Shown: positions 40,568 through 49,839, numbered from the stretch's first letter. The stretch is DNA of 64,000 bases from Terriglobales bacterium (GCA_035567895.1 DATMPC010000011.1:1-64000), one strand, 5' to 3'. A program made the numbers and translations. The notes: a model not told the origin generated them from the letters alone.

Positions 40568-42991
40568 ATGGAGAGCGTCACTATTTTCGCTAGCGTCCGC
40601 CCTGGTCGCATGGCAATCTTCACCGACATTGACGATCCAGAATGGCAAAGCACTGCCCTTCATATCCTGCAGATGCTTGCAAATTTTTGGGGTGGTTTCG
40701 GATGCTTGATCGTACCTACCAATGGTAAGGAGATTTCTCCTTTATTCTGGCAGCTCCTCGAAACCTACGATCCCGACTATCTTCATCAATATCGCCGCAC
40801 GGGAGGTGACGTACAAAAGGCCGAGCCGCAGAAATTCCAACAATGGATAAACCAAAAGGAGGACCAGTGGAAGAGTAATGGGAATGACCTGAGTCCTCAG
40901 ATCAGAAAATCTATCGAAGAGGATGTAAGCCGATGGCCTCTCTCCAATTTTCATGTGGATGCCGACCTCCAACAGCAGTTGAAAGCTCGTTTGGCGCCGT
41001 TCTTCTTTGAACAGTACATCGTCCACGCTGGGTGGTTGTCGGCTGACTCGTCAGCATTTCACCCGCATACGTCAATCTCAGAAATTCTTCCCCATACGGA
41101 TCACACCAAACACGTACTTCAAGTCGAAGGTGAAAGCTGGCTCGAGAAGCTCTGGTACAGTGCCGCCTTTGGTTATTTCGATCATCGAGCTCAGAAGGAC
41201 TTAGAGGGTATAGGCATAAAAACGACTACGATCGACGCGAAGGCTCATAGGCCCCAATTGATTCATACGGCGGTAGAAGGAAGAGTTTCTGGTTCATTGG
41301 CGGGTTTATGGAGAGATAACCTTTCGACGGAAGTAACCGAAGTGCCGTCAAGATGCCCGGCTGCCCTCTCGCTTGTCCAACTTGCAAGATATCAAAACAT
41401 CCGAGCCCACGCTCGAGATTGGACCGAGCCTACTGTCGCAATTGCTGGCAACACGCTCTCTGATTTCTGTCTTTACTTTTGTCTCTCGCGGCTACGATCA
41501 CGCGTTCTATGGATACTGCCAGCGATGACTGACAGGGCTCTTTCAGGGGGTAAGGGCGAGCCGAACGAAGAGGATCTGTTTCATTTTGCAACCACTTTAC
41601 GGTCGATGACCAGTTATGGCCAGCACGGCCGCGGATTACAGCTAATCAGCGCCACCTTGAATGATCAGCAGCTCGATCAAATTTTGAAGAGCATAGAACA
41701 AACTGCTCTCGGATCAAAGTTCGAGAAAACAATAATCGGCGGAGCCGTCGGGGATCTCATCGAGTTTCCCGAACGGTTATATGAGAGGAATAATGCATCT
41801 GTTCCTGCAGTATTCCAGCTGCCTCAAAATAGAACGATAGCGTTGTTCCAAACCCCAAAGCCGAAGCATTTCGAACCTGTAGAGCCATCAAAACACCGTT
41901 GGATAACAGAGTTGCGCGTTCAGCATAATCAGCTTCCTCGCCACCCTAGTTTAGGAACATTTGTGATTGGTATCCGTCAAACGGGGACTGAAGGTGCCCG
42001 AATCTCCTCAGTTGGACCTTCATACTTCTGTCCTACGGACTTCCTTCTGGGTACCGAAGACATCGATACAGCGCTTGTTCGGCCGGACATCCAGGTACCT
42101 GATCTGATGGATGTGTTGGAACGAGTCTGTCTTTCTGCCCAACTGGAATGTTCCATTTCGGATAAGGGCTTCTATGCGAGTGATACTCTTCGAAAGTTTG
42201 GTTCGTTGGCTGAGTTTGGCAAGTTCTGTCGTAGTGGTCACGGCAAGGCGCTCATTTCCAAATATCTAGATTCGTCCGCCAACAAACCCGGAGTACATAC
42301 GAATGGCGTACTCTTATCGGACGGGCGCCGTTATCTCGATTTCGCGTCCCTTGCGGTAGCCGTTGGAAAAAACGATCTGGCGGTAAAGCTAACGGATTAC
42401 CTGGGCACGATTGGCCTACTGCACCGTGGTTTCATCTTCCAGTGTAAATTTTGCCGTAACTCCGATTGGTTTGCCGTAGCAGAGATCACGGAATCCTTCA
42501 CCTGCAAACGATGTTCGCGGCAGCAACGATACACGCGAGAGCACTGGAAACATCCTGACCAGCCTAACTGGTACTTCAAGCTTGATGAGGTTTGCTATCA
42601 GGGATTTCTCCACAACATGCAGGTTCCGATGATGGCCCTAGATTTTCTAAGACGCAACTCAAAAGACACTTTTCTGTTTACACCCGAGCTGTGGTTTACC
42701 AAGTCTGGCAGCGTTAAGCCATTCATTGAGAGCGATTTGAATTGCATCATCGACGGAACACTGACGATTGGCGAGGCAAAGTCGCAAGATCAACTAGAGA
42801 ATACTAGCGTGGAGGAAATTTCTACTTTAAAGAAGTACTGTGAACTGGCGGAACTGATTGGTGCTCGAGAGATGGTCCTTGCGACCTCATGCTCGTCATG
42901 GTCGAACTCCACGAAAACAAACATAGGGGCCGTGTTCGCAAATAAACCCATCCAAGTGCGCTATCTGACATCTGCTGATCTTGAGCAATGA
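40568..42991 (+). CDS. Large protein with zinc ribbon and REase-like C-terminus
   Basis: The start at 40568 (MESVTIFASVRPG) follows GGGAAAA; upstream in-frame codons at 40415 and 40487 are possible but the first lies inside the divergent gene. The approximately 807-aa protein has an unrecognised N-terminal half. A zinc ribbon follows (C626, C629, C646, C649). Then comes a restriction-endonuclease-like motif: an acidic helix, D723/D729, and E736-x-K738 (GTLTIGEAKS). This fits PD-(D/E)XK. It is divergent from three other putative nuclease or nucleic-acid genes. The arrangement suggests a defence system. No helicase or methylase is seen. Confidence 0.65.
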   Translation: MESVTIFASVRPGRMAIFTDIDDPEWQSTALHILQMLANFWGGFGCLIVPTNGKEISPLFWQLLETYDPDYLHQYRRTGGDVQKAEPQKFQQWINQKEDQWKSNGNDLSPQIRKSIEEDVSRWPLSNFHVDADLQQQLKARLAPFFFEQYIVHAGWLSADSSAFHPHTSISEILPHTDHTKHVLQVEGESWLEKLWYSAAFGYFDHRAQKDLEGIGIKTTTIDAKAHRPQLIHTAVEGRVSGSLAGLWRDNLSTEVTEVPSRCPAALSLVQLARYQNIRAHARDWTEPTVAIAGNTLSDFCLYFCLSRLRSRVLWILPAMTDRALSGGKGEPNEEDLFHFATTLRSMTSYGQHGRGLQLISATLNDQQLDQILKSIEQTALGSKFEKTIIGGAVGDLIEFPERLYERNNASVPAVFQLPQNRTIALFQTPKPKHFEPVEPSKHRWITELRVQHNQLPRHPSLGTFVIGIRQTGTEGARISSVGPSYFCPTDFLLGTEDIDTALVRPDIQVPDLMDVLERVCLSAQLECSISDKGFYASDTLRKFGSLAEFGKFCRSGHGKALISKYLDSSANKPGVHTNGVLLSDGRRYLDFASLAVAVGKNDLAVKLTDYLGTIGLLHRGFIFQCKFCRNSDWFAVAEITESFTCKRCSRQQRYTREHWKHPDQPNWYFKLDEVCYQGFLHNMQVPMMALDFLRRNSKDTFLFTPELWFTKSGSVKPFIESDLNCIIDGTLTIGEAKSQDQLENTSVEEISTLKKYCELAELIGAREMVLATSCSSWSNSTKTNIGAVFANKPIQVRYLTSADLEQ

Positions 42992-43479
42992 ATGGAGGCG
43001 CGATTCTCAGCTTGCGACATCAAGTATTGCGCGAGAACTGAGTGCTCCTCGGCCTACCTTCCCACCTGATACCTAAGCACTGACAAGGCTGAAAGATACG
43101 CGTATCTAATAACTAGGGGACAGGTTACAGGGAACAGGGAACAGAGAAGATCGAAGGCGGATGTTCGTTTTCCGCCAACTGCCACCGAGAACATTTGAAA
43201 CTTACGAAATGTGTTCTGCGTATTCTTCGCCGTGGACTGGCTCGACGTTATCCTCGACCTGTTTGGCGATGTTTTTTGGGAGTTTATTCAATACGCGATC
43301 GCAGAAGCCTTTCGAGACGATCGACCGTCCTTCCCAAAGGATGTGCTCTGAGAAATCAGGAAAACTAGGGGACAGGTTACAGGGCACAGGGAACAGGGGA
43401 GCGGCCAAACCGAACACGGGATCCCTTCGGCAGGGCCCCGGCATCGCCTTCGCGCGCGCCGGTGCCCCCTATCAATCAG
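42992..43479. other. Gene-free region with paired direct repeats
   Basis: The sequence ctaggggacaggttacaggg occurs at 43115 and 43365, and the two copies bracket about 215 bp. Within this segment a minus-strand frame (43202-43360) reads like a real peptide (LWEGRSIVSKGFCDRV, VEDNVEPVHGEEYAEHIS), suggesting a decayed gene fragment. No intact gene is seen. The region marks the right edge of the defence-like block. Confidence 0.35.
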
Positions 43480-45408
43480 CTACAACGGCAGGCGCATCTT
43501 CTTGAGTAGTTCAGCGTATCTGGGATCCCGCTGCAGAGGTTTCAGCATGGGATCGATCTTTACGTCTGTCATGCCGCCGTCTCGCTGTTTGTAGCCGCGC
43601 TCCAGCCATTCAAACGACTTGTCGAACTCGCCGCGGAAGGCGTACACCTGGGCGATTTGATAAGCCGAATCGATGTCGTGCCTGGCGATCAGCTCGTTCA
43701 ACGCCGCATTCGATTCCTGCTCGCGGCCGAGCGCGTGATAGGCCCATGCCAGTCCCGTGAGTCTTCCCCACTCGCTTGGTTCCTTCTCCACTTCGGCCAG
43801 CGCCTGTTGCGGCTTTCCCATGTTTATCAAGATTTCACCCATCGTCAGATGGGCAAATGGAGCCTTCGGGTTCAGTTCCAGCGCCTTCTGCAGTTCGGCT
43901 TCGGCTTCGCGATATCGGCCGGCCAGGTAGAACGCGTATCCCTGCCCCAGATGGAAATCAATGCGCAGTGGATCGAGAGCAATTGCCTGCTCATTTAGCT
44001 TGATTGCCTCGTCGAGATTTCCAGTTTCCCTGAAAATGTATCCACGGTGGCGGAGGACATCCGGGCTGCCCGGCTCCAGATCAGCAGCTTTGCTGAGCGA
44101 AATCTTTGCGGCCTCCCAGTTCCAGTCATAATCATTCTGGATTCGTGCCAGCGCGAGATAGCCTGGCGCCGAATTGGGATCGAGTTCAATCGCCCGCTTG
44201 GCATCGTCTCGTGCTTTTTGCGAGCCCTCGTTGATATCGATCAGGCTGAATCCGGCCATCCTGCCCTGCACCGCCGCTCGTAAAGCCCACGCTGGAGCGT
44301 ACTTCTCATCGAGCTTGATTGCCTCATCGGCATAGGCCAGCGCTTTGGTAAGAGCTTCCTTGCTGTGGCCCTGCCCCATAAAGTATCTGCCCTGCAAGTA
44401 CGCTTCATACGCCTCAGGATTGGCGCTGGCCACGGTCGACGGAACCGGCTGTCCGTTGGTTCCCAGCAATTTCACCTGCAACGCATCGGTCGCGGCCCGC
44501 GCAATATCGTCCTGCACGGCAAAGATGTCGTTGATCTTGCGGTCGTATGTTTGCGACCAAAGCTGAAAACCGTCCTGCGCTTTGATGAGTTCCGCTGTGA
44601 TGCGGACACGGTTGCCCTCACGGCGCACGCTTCCCTCGAGAACGTTGGCCACGCCGAGCTTGCTTGCTATCTCGCGGACGTCTTCGTTTTTGTTTTTGAA
44701 CTGAAAGGCCGAGGATCGCCCTACGACCTTGAGCCCCGACACTCTGGCGAGGTCGTGAATGAGTTGTTCGGAGAGGCCGTCGGAAAAATAATCCTGATTT
44801 CTCCCAGGACTCATGTCCACAAAAGGCAGAACGACAATAGATCTACTGTCTGGGGACGCAACTGGCGTCCTATTTCGGGAACGCAACAGATAATTGCCTG
44901 CCGTTGCCACAACAAGGATTGCCAGGAACGATATGGCCGCAAGTCTCCAGGCATGGCGGCTGCGAGAAGTAGCTACCAGATTTGCGCTAATCGTCTCCTG
45001 TGGAACCTTCTCTTCTGTTACAAGCTCAGTCGCGGCGATTACGTCCGCGGGTTCGTCCTTTACTACGACCGGAGCGGGCAAGTGTTGCGGCCTGGTTCCA
45101 TTCTCTTCTGTTACGGGGGCAACAAACCGGTATCCGCGCTTAGGCAAGGTTTCGATGAACTCGGGCTTGTCGGGCCGGTCGCCGAGGGTCTTCCGAATTT
45201 CCAGAATGTACTTTCTGAGAACCTCCGGATTCACGTACGTCTCCGGCCAAAGTGCCTCGAGAAGTTCGTCCTGCGTCACAACTTGTCCGGCGCGATCCAC
45301 CAGGTAGGCCAGGACGTCATAATTTTTGGGAGGAACTGGTACGCGATCGCCGTTCCGCCACAGAAGGTGGTTGGCGGTATCCAGACGAAACGTCTTGAAT
45401 GACTTCAT
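43480..45408 (-). CDS. Winged-helix/TPR transmembrane regulator (CadC-like) 1
   Basis: The start at 45408 (MKSFKTFRLDTANHLLW) is preferred over 45429. The 642-aa protein has an OmpR-type winged helix (about residues 5-100: ALWPETYVNPEVLRKYILEIRKTLGD, ETLPKRGYRFVAPV), a single membrane helix (about 160-182), a TolB-like/FlgO-like segment (SIVVLPFVDMSPGRNQDYFSDGLSEQLIHDLARV), and TPR repeats to the C-terminus. It is an inner-membrane one-component regulator that would sense a periplasmic cue. The target is unknown. Confidence 0.82.
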   Translation of the reverse strand: MKSFKTFRLDTANHLLWRNGDRVPVPPKNYDVLAYLVDRAGQVVTQDELLEALWPETYVNPEVLRKYILEIRKTLGDRPDKPEFIETLPKRGYRFVAPVTEENGTRPQHLPAPVVVKDEPADVIAATELVTEEKVPQETISANLVATSRSRHAWRLAAISFLAILVVATAGNYLLRSRNRTPVASPDSRSIVVLPFVDMSPGRNQDYFSDGLSEQLIHDLARVSGLKVVGRSSAFQFKNKNEDVREIASKLGVANVLEGSVRREGNRVRITAELIKAQDGFQLWSQTYDRKINDIFAVQDDIARAATDALQVKLLGTNGQPVPSTVASANPEAYEAYLQGRYFMGQGHSKEALTKALAYADEAIKLDEKYAPAWALRAAVQGRMAGFSLIDINEGSQKARDDAKRAIELDPNSAPGYLALARIQNDYDWNWEAAKISLSKAADLEPGSPDVLRHRGYIFRETGNLDEAIKLNEQAIALDPLRIDFHLGQGYAFYLAGRYREAEAELQKALELNPKAPFAHLTMGEILINMGKPQQALAEVEKEPSEWGRLTGLAWAYHALGREQESNAALNELIARHDIDSAYQIAQVYAFRGEFDKSFEWLERGYKQRDGGMTDVKIDPMLKPLQRDPRYAELLKKMRLPL

Positions 45409-45429
45409 CGTTGTGCCCTGCTCAACCAT

Positions 45430-45895
45430 TACGTCCCACCCTGGGAATGCAACGAGAAGACCGTCTGCTATGTGTTGCTTGCCACTTCATTTCTCTTACT
45501 AGCCTTTCTGAAAGTCCGTCATCCACAAAAACTCAACGGAATCCCCACGGCGACTTCACACGCGCAATACGTTGGCTTTCATATTCTGTCGCTGTTATGA
45601 GCAAAGCACCTTCGCCTTTCCGCTATTACCAAAGACAGTCTGAAGCTGGAACACAACTTCCTGATCTTTATTCCATTTGGTTTGGCTGCGTCGCGGCAGG
45701 CTTGGTTGCGGTGCTCGCACCAGTTGAGGGCAAAGCCAGAGTGGCGATGCACGTTTAGGTTAAACGATTTACCAAAGCTTCGCCATAGTGGATGTCAGTA
45801 CAGAGCAATGAGCAACATTAATTTTAATTCCCGCCTGGGACAAACGGGCGAATGACCGATTTTCGAGCAAAGCGGAACACTGGAGGAAGTTAGGA
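45430..45895. other. Gene-free divergent region, small ORF possible
   Basis: This separates the winged-helix regulator from the AraC gene. A 53-codon frame at 45597-45758 (plus strand) has one hydrophobic segment (LYSIWFGCVAAGLVAVLAPVEG) but no ribosome binding site; it is only a weak candidate. No clear repeat is seen. Promoters for both flanking genes are probably here. Confidence 0.3.
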
Positions 45896-46684
45896 ATGAA
45901 GATTGCAGTCAACGTAATCGACTTCGAGAAGGAGCCGCACTGGAAAATGCCCGATGAAAATATGGTGGCGATGATGCTGCGGCCTGGGTTCGTCGAAGTT
46001 GGCTTACATCGCTCCGAAGTAAACAGGGTTACATACGATGCCGGCGAAATGGCACTCTGCCCGCGACAGATGGCGCAATGGGTCAGGAGCGCCGACACCG
46101 AGTGCCTGGCTGTGTGCATCTCTGACGCTGCGCTGACCGCCGCCACCGATACTCGGAACGGCCAAGTGGAGTTGCGTGGCGAAACCAAGCTCGTGGATGC
46201 CCGCGTCGGGGCACTGCTTGCCGCCGTAAATGCCGAGCGGATTGCCGGCTTCCCCAGTGGGAAAGTGTTTCTGGATTCTGTGGAGCGAGCACTGGCCGCT
46301 GCGTTGATCGACGGTCATGCGGTCCGGCGTCCTTCGCCGCAAATATTCCGAGGCGGTCTCACTCCTTCTCGCCTGCGCAAAGTTACCGAATTGGTACACA
46401 CGAAGATTGAGGATGAGTTGACGCTCGAGCAGATGGCACAGGAGGTGAACTTAAGCGTAGCTCACTTCTCGCAGATGTTCCGCAAATCAACCGGACAGAG
46501 CCCGCACCAGTTTGTCTTGCAGCAAAGGGTGGAACGTGCGAAGGAGTTACTGCGTAAGGCTGAGGCACGCGTGCTCGACGTCGCCGTAGCCTGCGGCTTC
46601 AAGACGCAACAGCATTTCGCGCGAGTATTCCGCCAGATCTGCGGAAGCAGTCCTACTCAATATCGGCGCGAGGTCTTCGGCTAA
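45896..46684 (+). CDS. AraC-family transcriptional regulator
   Basis: A 262-aa protein with GAGGAAGTTAGGA upstream of the ATG. The C-terminal 100 residues contain the two AraC helix-turn-helix units (LTLEQMAQEVNLSVAHFSQMFRKSTG, then VLDVAVACGFKTQQHFARVFRQICGSSPTQYRR). The N-terminal part is a divergent sensor domain with no clear ligand motif. It probably controls the downstream SpoIIE/NTF2 genes. A strong palindrome at 46715-46746 follows the stop. Confidence 0.9.
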   Translation: MKIAVNVIDFEKEPHWKMPDENMVAMMLRPGFVEVGLHRSEVNRVTYDAGEMALCPRQMAQWVRSADTECLAVCISDAALTAATDTRNGQVELRGETKLVDARVGALLAAVNAERIAGFPSGKVFLDSVERALAAALIDGHAVRRPSPQIFRGGLTPSRLRKVTELVHTKIEDELTLEQMAQEVNLSVAHFSQMFRKSTGQSPHQFVLQQRVERAKELLRKAEARVLDVAVACGFKTQQHFARVFRQICGSSPTQYRREVFG

Positions 46685-46714
46685 TACGGCCGCCAAACTC
46701 GCACCGGCCGCAAC

Positions 46715-46746
46715 GTAGAGACGCCCGCCGCGGCGGGCGTCTCTAC
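46715..46746. terminator. Perfect 32-base palindrome after the AraC gene
   Basis: The halves gtagagacgcccgccg and cggcgggcgtctctac are exact reverse complements. It lies 31 bp after the AraC stop and is followed by T-rich DNA (ttcggctttatt), so it could be an intrinsic terminator. The sequence is also typical of a dispersed intergenic palindrome, so the role is not certain. Confidence 0.55.
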
Positions 46747-46799
46747 TTCGGCTTTATTCATGCAATCTTCCCTTCCATACAAGACAGGAGTTCTAAGAA

Positions 46800-47780
46800 A
46801 TGAAGTTCCCCACGCAAGCACCAGCAGTTTTCTATGAGGCCGTTACCGAAGCTTTATATAGATGTCGAGACGGCAAAACAGCATTGCTGTTGAAGAGCAA
46901 CGCTGACACTGAGACGTTAGTGGCTGAGTTTGGCCTACTGCATCGCGATCTGGAGATCGCCCGAAAAGTTCAGAAGGCCTCATTCCCACAAAAGTCGCCG
47001 GCGATCCCCGGATTACAGTGCGCCACCTTCTATAGGCCAGCGCACAGCATTGGGGGCGACTACTACGACTTCCTCCCGCTCGACGACGGCACTTGGGGCA
47101 TCGCGGTTGGCGACGTATCCGGAAAGGGACTTGGAGCTGCACTGGTGATGGCCACGCTGCAAGCTTCGCTTCGCGCTCAAACTTTGGCGCCGCGTCCTGC
47201 GATTCGAACGCTCATGAAGAACGTGAATCTCGTGGTCCGCGAGTCATCTCCCGCAGAATTCTTTGCCTCGCTCTTTTATGCGGAATATGAGCCTGTGTCT
47301 CGGCTGCTCACATATGTGAACGCCGGACATAACCCTCCTGTTGTAGCTCGCCGGAGTTATGGCCGGTGCAAGATCCTTAGCTTGCAGTCTGGCGGTGTGC
47401 CCGTAGGCGCGCTAGACGAGTCCCATTATGACTCTGAAACATTTCAGCTCGAACCTGGCGATCTTCTGATCGCTTATACGGACGGACTCACAGAATCGGA
47501 GAATCCGGGTGGGAGCGCTTTCGGACAAGAGCGTTTGAAGAGAATCCTGTGCAGTTGCACTGCTGAGCAGCCTCAAGAGATTCTGCAGCACATCTTGCAA
47601 GAGCTTTCGGCCCATTCTGCCGGCTGTCCGCAAGCGGACGACCTCACGCTTGTAGTCATTCGCGTAGAAACCGAGTGTTCTCTGGCGCAGTGCACGTCGC
47701 CACTCCTTAACAATTCCGAAAGATTCGGTCTGGAGTCACGAATACAGATACAACTCGACACGCGCGATCGGATTTACTGA
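46800..47780 (+). CDS. PP2C-type SpoIIE/RsbU serine phosphatase
   Basis: A 326-aa protein with acaggag before the ATG. The PP2C core shows metal-binding and conserved motifs: HSIGGDYYDF, GIAVGDVSGKGLGAAL, FASLFYAEY, YVNAGHNPPVVA, GDLLIAYTDGLTES and QADDLTLVVIRV. The N-terminal 90 residues are a partner or sensor region with a short coiled segment. It should dephosphorylate an anti-sigma-antagonist such as the STAS protein at 11247; that link is only inferred. It may share a transcript with the NTF2 genes. Confidence 0.88.
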   Translation: MKFPTQAPAVFYEAVTEALYRCRDGKTALLLKSNADTETLVAEFGLLHRDLEIARKVQKASFPQKSPAIPGLQCATFYRPAHSIGGDYYDFLPLDDGTWGIAVGDVSGKGLGAALVMATLQASLRAQTLAPRPAIRTLMKNVNLVVRESSPAEFFASLFYAEYEPVSRLLTYVNAGHNPPVVARRSYGRCKILSLQSGGVPVGALDESHYDSETFQLEPGDLLIAYTDGLTESENPGGSAFGQERLKRILCSCTAEQPQEILQHILQELSAHSAGCPQADDLTLVVIRVETECSLAQCTSPLLNNSERFGLESRIQIQLDTRDRIY

Positions 47781-47823
47781 TCGAGGTAGGCCAAGAACAA
47801 TGCCGAGAAGGAGAAGAATTCAC

Positions 47824-48501
47824 ATGTCTGCTAATCCTAAAGAGTTTCCCGATCTGGGCGCGGTCTTTGACGCGCACATCGAGCGGGAGTTCGCCGATCA
47901 GGATGTCGACGCTACCATGAAGACCATGGTTCCAGAACCCTACGTCTATTGTGTGCCGGTCGCCACAGGAGCCTTCGGAGGACAGGAAGTCCGGCGCTTT
48001 TACAGCGAACACTTCATCAATCAAATTCCCAAAGATGCCACGGTAACGCCCATCTCCCGGACCATCGGCAAAGATCAGGTCGTAGACGAGATCATTGTGA
48101 GTTTCACTCACGACACGCGATGGGATTACCTCCTGCCCGGAATTCCTCCAACGGGAAAGCACGTCGAGCTCCCGCACGTTGTGGTCATGAAGTTCGAAAA
48201 CGGGAAGGTTGCTCACGAACATGTCTGGTGGGATCAGGCCTCGTTGCTCGTACAGGTCGGACTGTTGGATCCAGCGAACCTGCCGGTGGCCGGCGCCGAA
48301 CAAGCCAGAGAACTGCTGCGCGCTGCGGAAGGACGCGGCATTGAGCATGCAGAAGCGATCGCTGAAGCTGCCGTGTTTCTCGCCTCTGATGAAAGCAAAC
48401 ACATCACCGGTCAAGAATTTCGCGTTGGGAGTCAGTCCGACCGCGAGAAGTCGCCACCAAAGCCCGCTGGTGTTGTCAACGAATTCAGGAGGAAAGCTTG
48501 A
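47824..48501 (+). CDS. NTF2/SnoaL-like protein with SDR-like tail
   Basis: The start at 47824 (MSANPKEFPDLGAVFDAHIE) follows AAGGAG; an in-frame codon at 47800 is less likely. Residues 1-145 form an NTF2/SnoaL-like alpha+beta barrel (YCVPVATGAFGGQEVRRFYSEHFIN, LPHVVVMKFENGKVAHEHVWWDQ). Residues about 175-205 read AEAAVFLASDESKHITGQEF, the hallmark end of short-chain dehydrogenases, though no Rossmann domain precedes it. It is a fusion or chimeric tail, possibly a relic of a deletion between two genes. Its function is unknown. It overlaps the next frame only if the TTG at 48498 is used. Confidence 0.72.
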   Translation: MSANPKEFPDLGAVFDAHIEREFADQDVDATMKTMVPEPYVYCVPVATGAFGGQEVRRFYSEHFINQIPKDATVTPISRTIGKDQVVDEIIVSFTHDTRWDYLLPGIPPTGKHVELPHVVVMKFENGKVAHEHVWWDQASLLVQVGLLDPANLPVAGAEQARELLRAAEGRGIEHAEAIAEAAVFLASDESKHITGQEFRVGSQSDREKSPPKPAGVVNEFRRKA

Positions 48502-48536
48502 ATAGGGGGCATCAAGAATCGGCAGGAGGGATCACC

Positions 48537-49010
48537 GTGAGCGAACGCAACAAACACCTCGTGAAGAATCTATACGCGGCCTTTACGCACAGAGACATCC
48601 CGGCGTTGCTCGCCATGCTGTCCGAGGATGTGATCTGGCGCCTGCCGGGCAAGGTGCCCTACTACTCCGGCATTTACCAGGGTCGAGGCAGCGTGGCCGG
48701 CTTCTTCGAAAATCTCGATGCTCACGTTGCCATCGAAGCTTTCGAACCACGCGACTTCATCGCGGACGAGGATCGAGTCGTCGTGACTGGCTGGTCCCGC
48801 GGCCAGGTGAAGAGCACGCACCGCAGGTTCAACAACCGCTGGGTTATGTTCTTTCTTATTCGCGACGGCAAGATTGCGAAGTTCGAAGAATACGCAGACA
48901 CCCAGGCTCTCGTCGCTGCCCACGAGGCCAGCTACTACGCTGACACGGACTCCTCTGCCCATGGACCCGGGGGCAATGGATCGACAATCCACCGTGAGTT
49001 GCCGAGTTGA
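48537..49010 (+). CDS. NTF2/SnoaL-like protein
   Basis: The GTG at 48537 is preceded by AGGAGGG and starts the family-like SERNKHLVKNLYAAFTHRDIPALLAMLSEDVIW; a TTG at 48498 also has AGGAGG but gives an atypical leader. The 157-aa protein has GRGSVAGFFENLDAHV, VVVTGWSRGQVKST and GKIAKFEEYAD, typical of SnoaL-like domains. These act as cyclases, isomerases or ligand-binding scaffolds. The substrate is unknown. It follows a similar gene and may be cotranscribed with it. Confidence 0.8.
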   Translation: MSERNKHLVKNLYAAFTHRDIPALLAMLSEDVIWRLPGKVPYYSGIYQGRGSVAGFFENLDAHVAIEAFEPRDFIADEDRVVVTGWSRGQVKSTHRRFNNRWVMFFLIRDGKIAKFEEYADTQALVAAHEASYYADTDSSAHGPGGNGSTIHRELPS

Positions 49011-49050
49011 TGCGTCTTATCATTCTTGATGTGTGTTGAGAGCACATTGA

Positions 49051-49527
49051 GTGACGAAAACGAACGCAGCACGACTTCTGGACAGCCTTGGAATCAAGTA
49101 CGAGTTGCGCGAGTACAAGGTAGATCCCGACGATTTGTCCGCGGAAACGGTGGCCGCGAAGATCGGCCTGCCACCAGAGCAGGTGTTCAAGACCCTGGCA
49201 GTGCAGGGGGACCGGAATGGAATCTCCTTGGCGGTAATTCCCGCCAATGCAGAGCTGGACTTCAAGGCCCTCGCACGCCAGACAGGCGATCGGAAAATCG
49301 AAATGCTTCCTTTGAAAGAAGTGCAAGCCGCAACCGGTTACATTCGCGGTGGAGTTACCGCACTGGCATGCAAGAAGGAGTATCCGGTCTATGTCGATGA
49401 ACTTGCTGAAATCTGCGATGTAATCTCGGTGTCTGCCGGCATGAGAGGACTACAAATCTTGCTGACTCCTCAAGATTACCTCCGCGCTGTCAGTGGAACG
49501 ATCGCAGCCATTGCAAAGGCGAAGTAA
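49051..49527 (+). CDS. YbaK/EbsC-type aminoacyl-tRNA deacylase
   Basis: A 158-aa protein starting at GTG. It matches the YbaK family: NAARLLDSLGIKYELREYKVD, VFKTLAVQGDRNGISLAVIPANAELDFKALA, the ATGYIRGGVTALACKK segment and VISVSAGMRGLQILL. YbaK hydrolyses mischarged Cys-tRNAPro; the GxxSxGxR-like lid and the central lysine are visible. It probably acts in the cytoplasm. It is a separate transcript from the SnoaL genes or a readthrough product of them. Confidence 0.9.
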   Translation: MTKTNAARLLDSLGIKYELREYKVDPDDLSAETVAAKIGLPPEQVFKTLAVQGDRNGISLAVIPANAELDFKALARQTGDRKIEMLPLKEVQAATGYIRGGVTALACKKEYPVYVDELAEICDVISVSAGMRGLQILLTPQDYLRAVSGTIAAIAKAK

Positions 49528-49839
49528 GTCCCACAATGGGACATGATTCAGTCAGAAGTTGATGGCAACTTTCCGGAACGAGCATTCCTTCGATACTTCG
49601 TTTGCCTCCCGTTTCGCTCACGGCTGAATACCGAATCCGCCGGGTTGTGTCTGCGTCTTGATGAAATTCAGCAGGAATCGGCCCAACCCCGAAGATCCAG
49701 ACACAACTTCAAATCCGCTATGCAGTCTACTGATCACGTTGTAAGACGCGCTGAGTGGACTAGCCGCAGCAGAGCATCCTGACGCTGGCTGGGCGAAAAA
49801 GATCCACTCAGCGCGATAAGACATACAAGGAGTGCAGAA
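49528..49839. promoter_or_regulatory. Gene-free leader with a 13-base inverted repeat
   Basis: The arms cgcgctgagtgga (49747-49759) and tccactcagcgcg (49803-49815) are exact complements, 43 bases apart. The hairpin lies 24 bp upstream of the ATG of the 49840 gene, whose ribosome binding site is AAGGAG. It may be an operator or a leader structure. No gene is seen in the interval. Confidence 0.5.

Noticed and set aside
44365-45402. A 345-codon open frame on the plus strand antisense to the winged-helix regulator
   Set aside because: It is a shadow frame of the long minus-strand gene with no recognisable motif.
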